64,000 nucleotides of DNA from PLanc-01 sp035342095. GTDB taxonomy: Bacteria > Planctomycetota > Phycisphaerae > Sedimentisphaerales > Anaerobacaceae. This document shows positions 1 to 8,537 of the stretch, piece by piece. Under the pieces are notes generated by a model, which did not search any database, had not been told where the DNA came from, and worked only from the letters and a program-made list of their open reading frames with translations. The position numbers and the translations under genes are program-made. Numbering within the stretch: the first letter of the stretch is position 1; every line of letters begins with the position of its first letter. Location of the stretch: assembly GCA_035342095.1 (NCBI GenBank), contig DAOQWL010000004.1, positions 60,584-124,583 of the forward strand. Direction: 5' to 3'.

Positions 1-932
1 TGGTCCGGCCTGCCCCGTCCGCCGGCGATCTGCTCGGGACTCATGTATCGCGGCGTGCCGACGAAGGATGCCGTCACGGTCATTCCGTGCTCCTCGCACA
101 TCCGGGCGATCCCGAAGTCCAGCAGGATGAGCCGGCCTTCGCGGGAGAGCATGAGATTCGACGGTTTGACGTCGCGATGGATGATCCCGTGGCCGTGGGC
201 GTAGTGGAGGGCCTCGGCCGCCTGGCTGGTCAGGCCCGCCACTTCGTTGAAGTATTCGCGATCCGACCGGCATCGGTGCAGGCTGCCGTGGCACGCGCCC
301 GCGTCGTCGTCCCGCGACCACGGATCGGCCTCTTCGGGAACCCGTCCGCCGGCGGCGGCTTCTCGCGATGCTCTGGACCGGCGCAGATCCGCGATGACCC
401 GGTCGAGGTTTCGCCCGTCGATCATCTCCATGGCGAAGTAGCAGACGTCTCGCTCAGCCCCCTCGGCGAAGATGGTGACAATGCCCGGATGGCACAGCTT
501 GGCGGCGGCGCGGGCCTCCCGTCGGAACCTCTGCACGGCTGCGGACCCCGCGGCCAGGCCGAACGGCAGTACCTTGAGCGCGACGCGCCGGCCCAGCGAG
601 AGCTGCATGGCCTGGTAGACGACGCCCATCCCGCCGGCGCCGAGTCGCCGTTCGATCCGGAAGTCGCCGATCTGCAGGTTGGGCTCGAGGGCCACGCTGC
701 GAGAGGGATTCTGGACGGCATTTGACTCGCCCGACGACGCAGACCCCGGCGCCGGCGCCGGTTCCTGTCCCGCACGCATCCGAGCCGCCGCCGTCGCGCA
801 CCGATCACACAGCCGCAAGTGCTGTTTCCAGGCCCCCAGATGCTCAGCAGAGGCGGTTCCCTCCACGAGCAGGCGGAGGTCTCCCTGTGACAGACAGTCC
901 TTCACTACCCGCAAGCTCCCATCAACGCGCAC
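1..932 (-). CDS. Serine/threonine protein kinase (C-terminus cut by window edge)
   Basis: Hanks-type kinase phosphorylating Ser/Thr on target proteins. Reading right to left, a short N-terminal region with a paired-cysteine segment (CDRC) precedes the kinase domain: glycine loop LGAGGMGVVY, VALK lysine, catalytic HRDVKPSN (H252-D254), DFG (D272-G274) and an activation segment ending GTPRYMSPEQ, where the window stops. An insert of about 40 residues rich in Arg, Asp and Glu lies between the hinge and helix E. The frame is closed upstream by a TAG near 1016; GTG at 932 is used, but GTG at 905 is possible. The C-terminal sensor or membrane part, usual in planctomycete kinases, is outside the window. 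The protein is certain as a kinase; its target is unknown. Confidence 0.9.
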   Translation of the reverse strand, partial: MRVDGSLRVVKDCLSQGDLRLLVEGTASAEHLGAWKQHLRLCDRCATAAARMRAGQEPAPAPGSASSGESNAVQNPSRSVALEPNLQIGDFRIERRLGAGGMGVVYQAMQLSLGRRVALKVLPFGLAAGSAAVQRFRREARAAAKLCHPGIVTIFAEGAERDVCYFAMEMIDGRNLDRVIADLRRSRASREAAAGGRVPEEADPWSRDDDAGACHGSLHRCRSDREYFNEVAGLTSQAAEALHYAHGHGIIHRDVKPSNLMLSREGRLILLDFGIARMCEEHGMTVTASFVGTPRYMSPEQIAGGRGRPD

Positions 933-1099
933 AAGGCCCCGGAAGGGGGGTGCCGCCTGTTCGTCTGCAGACAACCCGTCCCGGATTTCGCACTTTGGCC
1001 TTGTCCTTATGGACTATAGACGTGCGAGGGGCCACACCGTTCCCATAAATCCTACGTTATTGTGTTCGCACGGGCTCGATGGGCAGTGTGTGCAGGGGG

Positions 1100-2344
1100 T
1101 TATGTCGGGCTCGAGGAGCCGATGGAAGACCCTGCGCCGTCCAGGATCACGGTCTGAGTCGGGCTCACGAGCCTGTAGCGGATCCCTCGCCAGCGGATGG
1201 TTCGACCGAACGCAGACGACAGGAGCGAGGCCAGCAGCAGGATCGACCAGAGCCAGCAGCCGAAGACGTCCGCCATGGCAGCGGGCACCAGACGGGGCAG
1301 ATGCTCCGTGAGAATCTGGGCGGCGGTCAGTTGTCGCAGAACGACTCGAGCGAGCTGCCCGGCCAGGAACAGGCAGGCAATGGCGACCACGAGCAGGGCA
1401 TGATCCGCGCGGGTAACGACGGCATGGATCGCCACTGCGGCGGTCCCCCAGAGTCCGACCACCGAACCGAGGCTGCTGAGCAGGCCGAGCCACCACGTGC
1501 AGGGGGCGTAAACCCGCGTGATGAGGAATTGCCGCCGGCCGAATTCCAGGACTCTCGACCATGTCATCGATTCGAAGGACGCGACGAGGCATTCCGGGAC
1601 GAAGTGTACCTTCATGCCGGCCCGTTTCACCGCTTGGCTGAGCGACAGGTCGTCGCTGAGCGTGTTCGACCAGATCTCCGGGATCCCCAGACGTTGGAAG
1701 TCCGCCAGACGCATGGCCATCGAGCCGCCCCATGCCTGGTTGAAGGGCGTATTGCCGAGCGACTGCGCCACCGCCCCGTTGATGGCGGACAGGGCCAGCG
1801 TCGCCAGGTTGTTGCGGAGGGGTACGAACCAGCGGTACCCGGTGGCGACCCCGCACTTGGGACGTCGCAGGGGGCGGACCAGGCGTCTGAGCCAGTCTCG
1901 CTGGACACAGACGTCAGAATCGGCGAACGCCAGGGTCTCCGTGTCGTCCGGGACGTGCTGGTACCCGTAGAGCAGATTGAAGATCTTCTGGCTCGATGCC
2001 CGGCAGCGACCCGCCACCAGGATCTGAATGTCCAGGGCGCGGGAGTCGCGCCCGAATCGCTCGCGCAGGGCGTTCAACTCGCGGAACGCGGGATCGGATT
2101 CGGCCTCGACCACGAAGAAGAGCCGGTAGTTGTCATAGTCCTGCTCGAAGAACGATCGAATGTTCGAATGGAAACGGGTGTCGAGGCCCTTGCACGGAAT
2201 GATCAAGGCCACGCGCGACGGGCGCGCGGTCTCTTTCCGTTCCGTGGACTTGAGCCGCACGTAGCGATAGTTCCTCACGGCGCCGTATACGAAAACCCAT
2301 TGGGCGACGATTACTGCCCAACCGATATAGCAGTGCCAATCCAT
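1100..2344 (-). CDS. Membrane glycosyltransferase, family 2 / ceramide-glucosyltransferase-like
   Basis: A 414-residue processive-type glycosyltransferase that should transfer a sugar from a nucleotide donor to a lipid acceptor at the cytoplasmic face of the membrane. An N-terminal membrane helix (residues 4-21) precedes a GT-A domain with ALIIPCKG, the metal-binding ADSD (D142, D144), the acid SDDL (D231-D232) and a degenerate RRQFLITR in place of the usual QxxRW. C-terminal hydrophobic helices follow (about 283-375). This order matches the GT21/GT2 ceramide glucosyltransferase-like family, including hopanoid- and glycolipid-making relatives. The ATG at 2344 has only a weak ribosome site. 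It is divergent from the flavoprotein gene at 2606. The acceptor cannot be told from sequence. Confidence 0.82.
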   Translation of the reverse strand: MDWHCYIGWAVIVAQWVFVYGAVRNYRYVRLKSTERKETARPSRVALIIPCKGLDTRFHSNIRSFFEQDYDNYRLFFVVEAESDPAFRELNALRERFGRDSRALDIQILVAGRCRASSQKIFNLLYGYQHVPDDTETLAFADSDVCVQRDWLRRLVRPLRRPKCGVATGYRWFVPLRNNLATLALSAINGAVAQSLGNTPFNQAWGGSMAMRLADFQRLGIPEIWSNTLSDDLSLSQAVKRAGMKVHFVPECLVASFESMTWSRVLEFGRRQFLITRVYAPCTWWLGLLSSLGSVVGLWGTAAVAIHAVVTRADHALLVVAIACLFLAGQLARVVLRQLTAAQILTEHLPRLVPAAMADVFGCWLWSILLLASLLSSAFGRTIRWRGIRYRLVSPTQTVILDGAGSSIGSSSPT

Positions 2345-2605
2345 GCTGACCCGGCTGGTTCCAATCGATCATACAACCGTCATCTGGCCCACGGACTCCC
2401 TTGGGGCCGACGGTCCCACAATAGGCGAAACCGGCTCGGAACACCAGCGCTTTCTGGCGGTGGGCCGCGACGTGATCCTGCCGGAGAACCCCGGCGGAGA
2501 GCCCGGTTCGCGGTTTCGCGGGGTTCCACCGAGAGGCGATCTGCGGTAAGATGGCTCATGCTTACGTTTCGAACAGGATGTCTTGAACGGGCCGGGAGTT
2601 GTTCT

Positions 2606-3973
2606 ATGGGCGATCCAATGAATCGACGGGAGTGTCTGCGGATGTTGGGGTTGTCGGGCTTGACTGCGGGTCTGGGTTCTATCGCGGCCGGCCGGTGCCT
2701 GGCCCAGAGGCCGGGCGAGTCCACCGGCTTCGAGAGTTCCGTCCTCGCGGCTCACAAGGTCCGGGCCGACGGCGCCGCCGCGACGCTCGTGGAAGGCAAG
2801 GTGATCCAGCCTGCCAGGGAATTGCCGATCCTGGACCAGACGGATGTCCTCGTCGTCGGCGGGGGGCCTGCCGGCATCGTGGCGGCCATCGCGGCTAAAC
2901 GCGCCGGCGCCAGCGTGACCCTGGTCGAGCGCTACGGACACTTCGGTGGCCTCTGGACCGGCGGCCTGGTCCTCCTGGTTCTCGGGCATATCGTCGAGGG
3001 CGGCAGACAGGTCTGCCAGGGGATCGGCGAGGAGATGATGCGACGCCTGGACAAGATGGACGGCGCGATCATCGACCGCAAACCCGGCTCCAACCCGACG
3101 GTGGACGCGGAGGCGGTGAAGTACCTCATGGTCGAGATGATCGAGGAGGCTGGGGTCCGGGTCTTCCTCCACTGCTGGGGTGTGGACGCCATCGTCATGG
3201 GCAACGCGGTCCGCGGGGCGGTATTCGAGAGCAAGTCCGGCCGGCAGGCGATTCTGGCCAAGGTCGTGATCGACGCGACCGGCGATGGCGACGTATTCGC
3301 GGCGGCCGGCGCGGGATTCGAGCATCGCTCGCACAACGTCGGGCTCGTCTCGCGGATCGGCAACCTGGACCGGGTGGATGGCGCAAAGGCCGCGAACTCG
3401 CCCAAGCCCAGACACCTCGGTTCGCGGACCCCGGTTGCCGGCGTGAACTGGGTGAACCTGCACGGGCCGGAGGTGGACGGCCTGGATGTGGCCGTGCTGA
3501 CCCGAATGGAAATGAACCATCGCAAGTTCATTTGGCAGAACATCCAGAAGACGCGGAGCACGCCGGGATACGAGAAGGTGTACCTGGTCGAGACTGCGCC
3601 GCAACTGGGCGTGCGGATCACTCGCGTCCTCGACGGCCTGAACGCCGTGAGGCTCGCGGACTTTCGGGCACAGACGAAGTTCCCCGACGTGGTCGGCGTG
3701 GGCGGCGCCTCCGGCGGTGACCACGAGCCGTGGCAGATCCCCTACGGCGCCCTGGTGCCGACCAAGGTGGACAACCTGCTCGCCGCCGGTCGGTGCATTT
3801 GCTCGGAGATCGCTATGGCGGATCTGGTCCGGCTGATCCCCAACTGCTTTGTGACCGGTCATGCCGCAGGTGTTGCTGCGGCGGTGGCTGTCGAAGACAA
3901 GTGCCTGCCCCGCGAGGTGGATGTCGCCAAGGTGCAGAAGGTGCTCAGGCAGCAGGATGCCTATCTCGGTTGA
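2606..3973 (+). CDS. Secreted FAD-dependent oxidoreductase (FAD_oxidored family)
   Basis: A 455-residue flavoprotein. The N-terminus NRRECLRMLGLSG followed by an Ala/Gly stretch resembles a twin-arginine signal, suggesting export of the folded, FAD-loaded enzyme. The Rossmann dinucleotide site VLVVGGGPAG is at 81-90, followed about 20 residues later by the glutamate of VERYG, and ATGDGD is a second FAD contact. The C-terminal segment LLAAGRC...GHAAG is typical of PF12831 proteins. The frame is open far upstream, but ATG 2606 follows GGGAG at the right spacing and begins the signal; ATG 2618 is an alternative. Its stop lies two bases before the GTG of the polyferredoxin gene, so the two are probably co-translated. 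The substrate is unknown; it may be an organic acid or sugar derivative (inference). Confidence 0.82.
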   Translation: MGDPMNRRECLRMLGLSGLTAGLGSIAAGRCLAQRPGESTGFESSVLAAHKVRADGAAATLVEGKVIQPARELPILDQTDVLVVGGGPAGIVAAIAAKRAGASVTLVERYGHFGGLWTGGLVLLVLGHIVEGGRQVCQGIGEEMMRRLDKMDGAIIDRKPGSNPTVDAEAVKYLMVEMIEEAGVRVFLHCWGVDAIVMGNAVRGAVFESKSGRQAILAKVVIDATGDGDVFAAAGAGFEHRSHNVGLVSRIGNLDRVDGAKAANSPKPRHLGSRTPVAGVNWVNLHGPEVDGLDVAVLTRMEMNHRKFIWQNIQKTRSTPGYEKVYLVETAPQLGVRITRVLDGLNAVRLADFRAQTKFPDVVGVGGASGGDHEPWQIPYGALVPTKVDNLLAAGRCICSEIAMADLVRLIPNCFVTGHAAGVAAAVAVEDKCLPREVDVAKVQKVLRQQDAYLG

Positions 3974-3975
3974 GC

Positions 3976-5202
3976 GTGCAAGCAGGATCGAAGCCATTTT
4001 CCGATGCGATCCAGAGCCAGAGCCGCCGGCACACGCGAGCGCTGGTCCGCGTGACAGTACTGGCCGTGGCGGTGCTCTCCCTGTTGCCCGTCCTCCCGGG
4101 TGATTCTACCCCAACCTTGGTGCCTGCACTCAGTCCTTTTGTGGTGATCGGGACAATACTGACGGCTCGCAACTTGACAATTCTCTATTCGATTGGGTGT
4201 TTTGTTACTGCGGTCTCGTTAGTTTGGCATCGCCTCTTTTGTAGATGGGTGTGCCCAGTGGGATTGTGCATGGATGGCGCGAGTCGGCTGGGACGACGCC
4301 TGGGACGCCGATGTGTCGGATTCCCCAACCTGGGGCCCTGGATCGTCGTCGCGACATGGGGCGGCGCCTGCCTGGGCACTCCGTTGTTCCTGTGGTTGGA
4401 CCCACTGGCCCGTTTCACGGGCGCGTTCAGTCCCGGCGGTTACGGTCTGCAAACGGGGCCGATCCTTGCGATTGCTGCCTTCCTCGCCATGCTGGTCCTC
4501 AGCGTCCTGTGGGCGAACGCCTGGTGTGCCCGCGTGTGTCCCTTGGGAGCGTGTCAGGACCTCTTGTTCTCGCTGAGCAGGTTCTGCCGTTGCCGTCTCG
4601 GAAGAAGACGTGTCGCAGCCCCGCCGGATCTCGGCGTCCCTGTGCCTCGCCGGATACTCCTGGGGGCGGCGGCGGGGGCCGCCTGGGCTGGGACGACGAG
4701 ACTGCTGGGTTCGACGAGGCCGCCTCCTCTGCGACCACCCGGCGCCGTCGCGGAATCGGCCTTCCGCGGCCTCTGCACACGCTGCGGCAACTGCCTGCGA
4801 GTCTGTCCCAGTGGCGTCATCGAGCAGGATCTGGGCAGCAGCGGCTGGGCTGGCTTTCTGACGCCCGTTCTCCAATTCCGCAAAGGACACTGCCGCGAGG
4901 ATTGCGTGCGATGCACGCAAGTCTGTCCCAGCGGGGCCCTCGAACGCGTGCCGCTCGCGAAGAAGGCGGATGTTCGACTGGGTCTGCCTCGGGTGGATAT
5001 GAGCCTGTGCCTGCTGGGCGAGGACCGGGAGTGCTCGCTTTGTCGGAGCCGCTGTCCCTATGGCGCGATCCGCTACGTGTTCTGCGAATCCGATTACACG
5101 CTCACGCCGCAGGTCGACCCGGATAGGTGCAATGGCTGCGGCGCCTGCGAGGCCGCCTGCCCGACGAAGCCGAAGAAAGCGATTGTCGTTGTCCCGATAT
5201 GA
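3976..5202 (+). CDS. Membrane polyferredoxin, NapH/NapG-like 4Fe-4S protein
   Basis: A 408-residue membrane iron-sulfur protein likely to pass electrons between the quinone pool and a periplasmic partner. Hydrophobic helices (about 23-40, 51-85, 120-140, 160-182) carry two CxxxCP-type motifs of the Fer4_5/NapH family: CRWVCPVGLC (89-98) and CARVCPLGAC (184-193). After PRRILLGAAAGAAWAG (Tat-like, 225-239) come four ferredoxin-type clusters: CTRCGNCLRVCP (267-278), CREDCVRCTQVCP (306-318), CSLCRSRCP (353-361) and CNGCGACEAACP (385-396). The arrangement looks like NapH fused to NapG. The GTG start at 3976 sits two bases after the flavoprotein stop, implying one functional unit in which the flavoprotein donates or receives electrons through this carrier. 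Confidence 0.85.
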   Translation: MQAGSKPFSDAIQSQSRRHTRALVRVTVLAVAVLSLLPVLPGDSTPTLVPALSPFVVIGTILTARNLTILYSIGCFVTAVSLVWHRLFCRWVCPVGLCMDGASRLGRRLGRRCVGFPNLGPWIVVATWGGACLGTPLFLWLDPLARFTGAFSPGGYGLQTGPILAIAAFLAMLVLSVLWANAWCARVCPLGACQDLLFSLSRFCRCRLGRRRVAAPPDLGVPVPRRILLGAAAGAAWAGTTRLLGSTRPPPLRPPGAVAESAFRGLCTRCGNCLRVCPSGVIEQDLGSSGWAGFLTPVLQFRKGHCREDCVRCTQVCPSGALERVPLAKKADVRLGLPRVDMSLCLLGEDRECSLCRSRCPYGAIRYVFCESDYTLTPQVDPDRCNGCGACEAACPTKPKKAIVVVPI

Positions 5203-5212
5203 GACGCGGGTC

Positions 5213-6826
5213 TCACTGCGGTTCTTCCTTCTCTTCGAGGGGCTCCCACTCCGCGAAGGCTTCGATCCGGACCTCCAGTTGCGGATCGCACGTGTACGTC
5301 TCGTAACAGTCGTAGTACCAGCCCAGGTACTCCGAGTCGCCTCCGCCTTGCGTGGTGATGAGGAAGCGGTTGGAGAGGTTGCCGATGTGCATCGCCCGGT
5401 CGCGCGGCAGGGGCTTGTCCCCGCCTTGGGCGTCCATGGTGACCCAGCCGTAGTTGGGCAGATACACCTCGGGCCAGCGGTGGAAGGTGTCGTCCAGACT
5501 GGCGTCGTCGCCGCGGACCACGACGGAGCCGACGTACCTCGCAGGCACCCCGGCGGCCCGGCACAACGCGATGAAGCAGAACGAATACTCGGAGCACGAG
5601 CCCGTCCCTCGCTTGAGCACCACGGGGGCCGCATTCCATCCGCCTTCCAGCTTGTATTCCAGACGATTCCGGACGTAATCGTACATCTTGCGCGCGATGG
5701 CGTAGGGGCTCTTCTCGTTGCCCGCGAGCTCCCTGGCGATCTTCCGGATGTAAGGGTCGTCGGTCATGTACTTCGTGCCGTTGGCGGTGTAGCGGTCTCG
5801 AATCTCCGCAGGGATATCGGCCAGGGTGCCGCAGCGATCGGGGAAGATGAAGTACCGAATGTCGGAGATCGTGACGTTCGCTTCGAATCGGGATTCCACC
5901 GTCATGCCGGCGGGGACAGCCTCGTACTGGAACACCGCGACTTCCTGCTGCCAGCGGTCCTTGTGCATCGTGCAGGTGGAGGGGGAGAAGGACAAGGACT
6001 CGATCTTCTGTTGCGGCATGTTCTCCGGGACCGCCAGACACACCTGGAGCGTCCCGATCTTGCCCGAGCCGAAGGACTTGACCTCATGGGTGAAGGTCAC
6101 TCTGGCCTTACGCGTGTCCTTCAGGCGGTACAGCTCGCCGTCCCATCGCACGAGCCGATACAGCGTGTCCTTCTGCTGGTCCACCGCCCAGAGGCACTGT
6201 CCATCCCAGGCCAGGCCATGCGGATAGGGGCCGGGGGCGTCGAGGATGACGAGCACTTCGCCACTGTTCGGGTCGATCATGTAGACCTCGTTGGTCATGC
6301 GGTCGGAGCACCACAGATATGTGCCGTCGAAGGCCAGCCCGTTCGCTGCCTGGGCCGGCGCGGTCAGAGTCTTCACTGCGGTCCCGTCGCTCAAATCGAT
6401 CCGCATGATCTCCCGACTCTTGCTGTCGCTGACCCACAGGGTCGTGCCGTCCCAGGCCAGTCCCTCGGGGTTTTCAGATGGCGCGTCGAGCGTCTTCAGG
6501 ACGGTCCCGTTGACCGGATCGACCTCGAAGATCTTCTTCCTGCCCTTGTCCGCGTTCCAGAGATGCTCGCCGTCCCAGGCCAGGCCCATGGGCCAAAAGC
6601 CCGGCGACGGGATCGCGCGGAGGGTCCTTCCTGTCCGGGCATCCACCTGGAACAGCATGTCCGCCTTGTAGTCCGCAACCCAGAGCGACTGGCCGTCGAA
6701 GGCGACCCCGGTGCAGAACTTGCCCGGTGCGCCGAAGCTGTGGATCACTTTGCCGGGGTAGGCGAGGACGGGCTGGGCAAGCAACACGAGCAGGACAACT
6801 GCCGTCGGGAAGCGTCTGTAGAACAT
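5213..6826 (-). CDS. Secreted beta-propeller / transglutaminase-like protein
   Basis: A 537-residue exported protein. The start at 6826 is chosen because AAGGAG lies 7-8 bases upstream and a clean signal peptide (ending LAQPVLA) follows; an in-frame ATG at 6874 is less likely. Residues about 25-250 hold five to six repeats of the form GLAWDGxxLWxxD...VLxxLDAP, an NHL/SMP-30-like propeller. A middle domain leads into a transglutaminase-like core with triad C411 (GSCSEY), H449 (FHRWPE) and D465 (TMDAQ). Family members act as cysteine peptidases or amidases, or form amide cross-links; which applies here is unknown. It ends convergently with the polyferredoxin gene 10 bases away. Confidence 0.85.
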   Translation of the reverse strand: MFYRRFPTAVVLLVLLAQPVLAYPGKVIHSFGAPGKFCTGVAFDGQSLWVADYKADMLFQVDARTGRTLRAIPSPGFWPMGLAWDGEHLWNADKGRKKIFEVDPVNGTVLKTLDAPSENPEGLAWDGTTLWVSDSKSREIMRIDLSDGTAVKTLTAPAQAANGLAFDGTYLWCSDRMTNEVYMIDPNSGEVLVILDAPGPYPHGLAWDGQCLWAVDQQKDTLYRLVRWDGELYRLKDTRKARVTFTHEVKSFGSGKIGTLQVCLAVPENMPQQKIESLSFSPSTCTMHKDRWQQEVAVFQYEAVPAGMTVESRFEANVTISDIRYFIFPDRCGTLADIPAEIRDRYTANGTKYMTDDPYIRKIARELAGNEKSPYAIARKMYDYVRNRLEYKLEGGWNAAPVVLKRGTGSCSEYSFCFIALCRAAGVPARYVGSVVVRGDDASLDDTFHRWPEVYLPNYGWVTMDAQGGDKPLPRDRAMHIGNLSNRFLITTQGGGDSEYLGWYYDCYETYTCDPQLEVRIEAFAEWEPLEEKEEPQ

Positions 6827-7193
6827 CGCGAGTCTCCTTCTCGATATCCGGTCAATCCACGGTCGCCGATTCACAGGTGTCCGTGGCCACCGACCATACC
6901 ACGCGATTGTGCCTCAATTCAAGGCAATTCCAAGCTTCCCCTGGGCTGGAGATGTTCGTGCAGTGGTGCTCTCTCTTTCGGATGGGTTCGTTCGTGGTGA
7001 CGCCGTAAGGCGCTGCCCTTCGTGCCCCGGAAGATATGCCCTTACGGGCACACTACAAACAGGCTGCCATAGTTCTGCTGGTTTCTCTGTACCGCGTGGT
7101 CGTTGTTGTGTGTCCAGGGCCGTGCGTGTACCATATCCCGAACCGGGTTGCATCGTGCGCCGATGGAACTGTAGTTGCAGGATCGAGGACGAT
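6827..7193. other. Divergent intergenic region with palindromic repeat copy
   Basis: No gene is visible between the divergent transglutaminase and DUF3472 genes. The stretch should hold both promoters, but I see no clean pair of -35/-10 boxes. It contains the first copy of the GTAGTG-ended palindromic repeat (6994-7056). Confidence 0.5.
6994..7056. repeat. Palindromic repeat A, copy 1
   Basis: A 63-bp element with inverted ends (GTGGTGACGCCGTAAGG at the left; the reverse complement of the right end begins GTAGTGTGCCCGTAAGGG). It contains two small hairpins, CGCC-gtaa-GGCG at 7001-7012 and TGCCC-ttac-GGGCA at 7037-7050. A second copy lies at 8472-8537, so the two copies bracket the DUF3472 gene in the same orientation. 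Confidence 0.75.
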
Positions 7194-8462
7194 ATGAAAC
7201 GACGAGAATGCCTTGGGGTCTTCGTGTGGACAACGTTCGTGTCGCTGGTCATGGCGTCGCTTGCGCCGGCCGGGGTGCTGCGGGTGCCCGCCTTCACCGC
7301 CTACGTCGATCCGGACGCGGAGGGAGCGAGGGTATCTGAACGGTCCGGTGTCACACGCTGGCGCGATCCGAATCTGAAGGTGCTCTGGTTCGGGCGAATC
7401 GCCACGGCGGGCAAGCTCGACTGCTCCGTAGCTCTGCGCCTGCCGAAGGACGTCACGTCGAAGCTCCGCTTGACAGTGGCGGGCCAGTCCCGGGAAGCGA
7501 CCGTCGCAGGCGACGACGCGAACCCCGTCACTGCGAGCTTCGGCTCGTTCGACGTTGCCCAGGCCGGCTATCAGCGGTTCACGCTTGAATCGCTGAATCC
7601 GCAGGGCCAGGCGTTCGGCGACCTCGACGCCTTGATCCTCGACGGCCCAGCGACGCAGGACGCCCACTTCAATCTCCAGCCTCGCCGGAATGCCGCTTCG
7701 GTGCATCTGTTCTATCCGGTGGAGAAGGATGTCGAGGTCGCGGCCTTCTATTGCGAAATGACCGGCCTGGAGGACCCCATCTGGACGTACTACATGGCTT
7801 GCGGCTGGCATCGCGGATACTTCGGCATGCAGGTGAACAGCCCGACGGAACGCCGGATCATCTTCAGCGTCTGGGACAGTGGCAACGAGGCCGTCGACCG
7901 CGACAAGGTCGCCGATGAGGACCGCGTCAAGCTCATCGCCAAGGGCGAAGGCGTCTACGCAGGCGACTTCGGCAACGAAGGCACAGGCGGTCACAGTCAC
8001 CTGAAGTACCCATGGAAGACGGGCGAGCTGCAGCGGTTTCTCGTCACCGCCAAACCCACCGACGCGACGCACACGATCTACTCAGGCCATTACTTCCACC
8101 CGGAGAAGAGGCAGTGGTTCCTGATCTCCAGTTGGAAGGCCCCCAAAGAGGGCGGCTACATGCGCGGACTCCACTCCTTCAGCGAGAATTTCGGCGGCGC
8201 CAATGGTCATCTGTTCCGCAAGGCCCTCTACGGCAACCAATGGATTCGGACCTCTGACGGCCGGTGGATCGAGCTGACCGCCGCGACCTTCAGTCACGAC
8301 TCGACGGGCAAGGCGGACCGCCTGGACCGCTTCATGGGTGTGGAGAACGGGCAGTTCTTCCTCGCTCACGGCGGCTTCGGCGAGGGCTTCACGCCGTACC
8401 GCGAGAAGTTCACCAGGCCGCCGACCAGCAAAGTCCCGACGGACCTCATTCTGCCCGAGTAG
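7194..8462 (+). CDS. Secreted DUF5077/DUF3472 domain protein
   Basis: A 422-residue exported protein. The ATG at 7194 begins MKRRECLGVF followed by a hydrophobic stretch, a signal peptide ending near SLAPAG. The N-terminal part (about 25-145) resembles the DUF5077 beta-sandwich and the rest (about 150-420) the DUF3472 domain, including the conserved region WTYYMACGWHRGYFGMQ. Both families are frequent in polysaccharide-degrading Bacteroidetes and Planctomycetes and are thought to bind or process glycans, but no activity is assigned here. The gene is bracketed by two copies of palindromic repeat A and faces the sialate esterase gene convergently. Confidence 0.78.
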   Translation: MKRRECLGVFVWTTFVSLVMASLAPAGVLRVPAFTAYVDPDAEGARVSERSGVTRWRDPNLKVLWFGRIATAGKLDCSVALRLPKDVTSKLRLTVAGQSREATVAGDDANPVTASFGSFDVAQAGYQRFTLESLNPQGQAFGDLDALILDGPATQDAHFNLQPRRNAASVHLFYPVEKDVEVAAFYCEMTGLEDPIWTYYMACGWHRGYFGMQVNSPTERRIIFSVWDSGNEAVDRDKVADEDRVKLIAKGEGVYAGDFGNEGTGGHSHLKYPWKTGELQRFLVTAKPTDATHTIYSGHYFHPEKRQWFLISSWKAPKEGGYMRGLHSFSENFGGANGHLFRKALYGNQWIRTSDGRWIELTAATFSHDSTGKADRLDRFMGVENGQFFLAHGGFGEGFTPYREKFTRPPTSKVPTDLILPE

Positions 8463-8471
8463 GATGCGCTT

Positions 8472-8537
8472 GTAGTGACGCCGTAAGGCGTTATCTTCCT
8501 CGCCTTTGAAGAAGGTATGCTCTCACGGGCACACTAC
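8472..8537. repeat. Palindromic repeat A, copy 2
   Basis: A 66-bp element starting GTAGTGACGCCGTAAGGCG and ending TCACGGGCACACTAC, about 80% like copy 1 at 6994-7056 in the segments I aligned by eye. It lies between the stop of the DUF3472 gene and the end of the convergent esterase gene, where its hairpins could also serve as a transcription stop. Confidence 0.75.

Noticed and set aside
1079..2605. Open frame running 5' of the flavoprotein on the plus strand, antisense to the glycosyltransferase
   Set aside because: Low-complexity, Arg/Gly/Gln-rich translation with no family features; the minus strand carries a clear glycosyltransferase.
5060..7000. Long plus-strand frame opposite the transglutaminase gene
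   Set aside because: Shadow frame rich in Arg, Gly and Val with no domain; the minus strand has a signal peptide and a catalytic triad.
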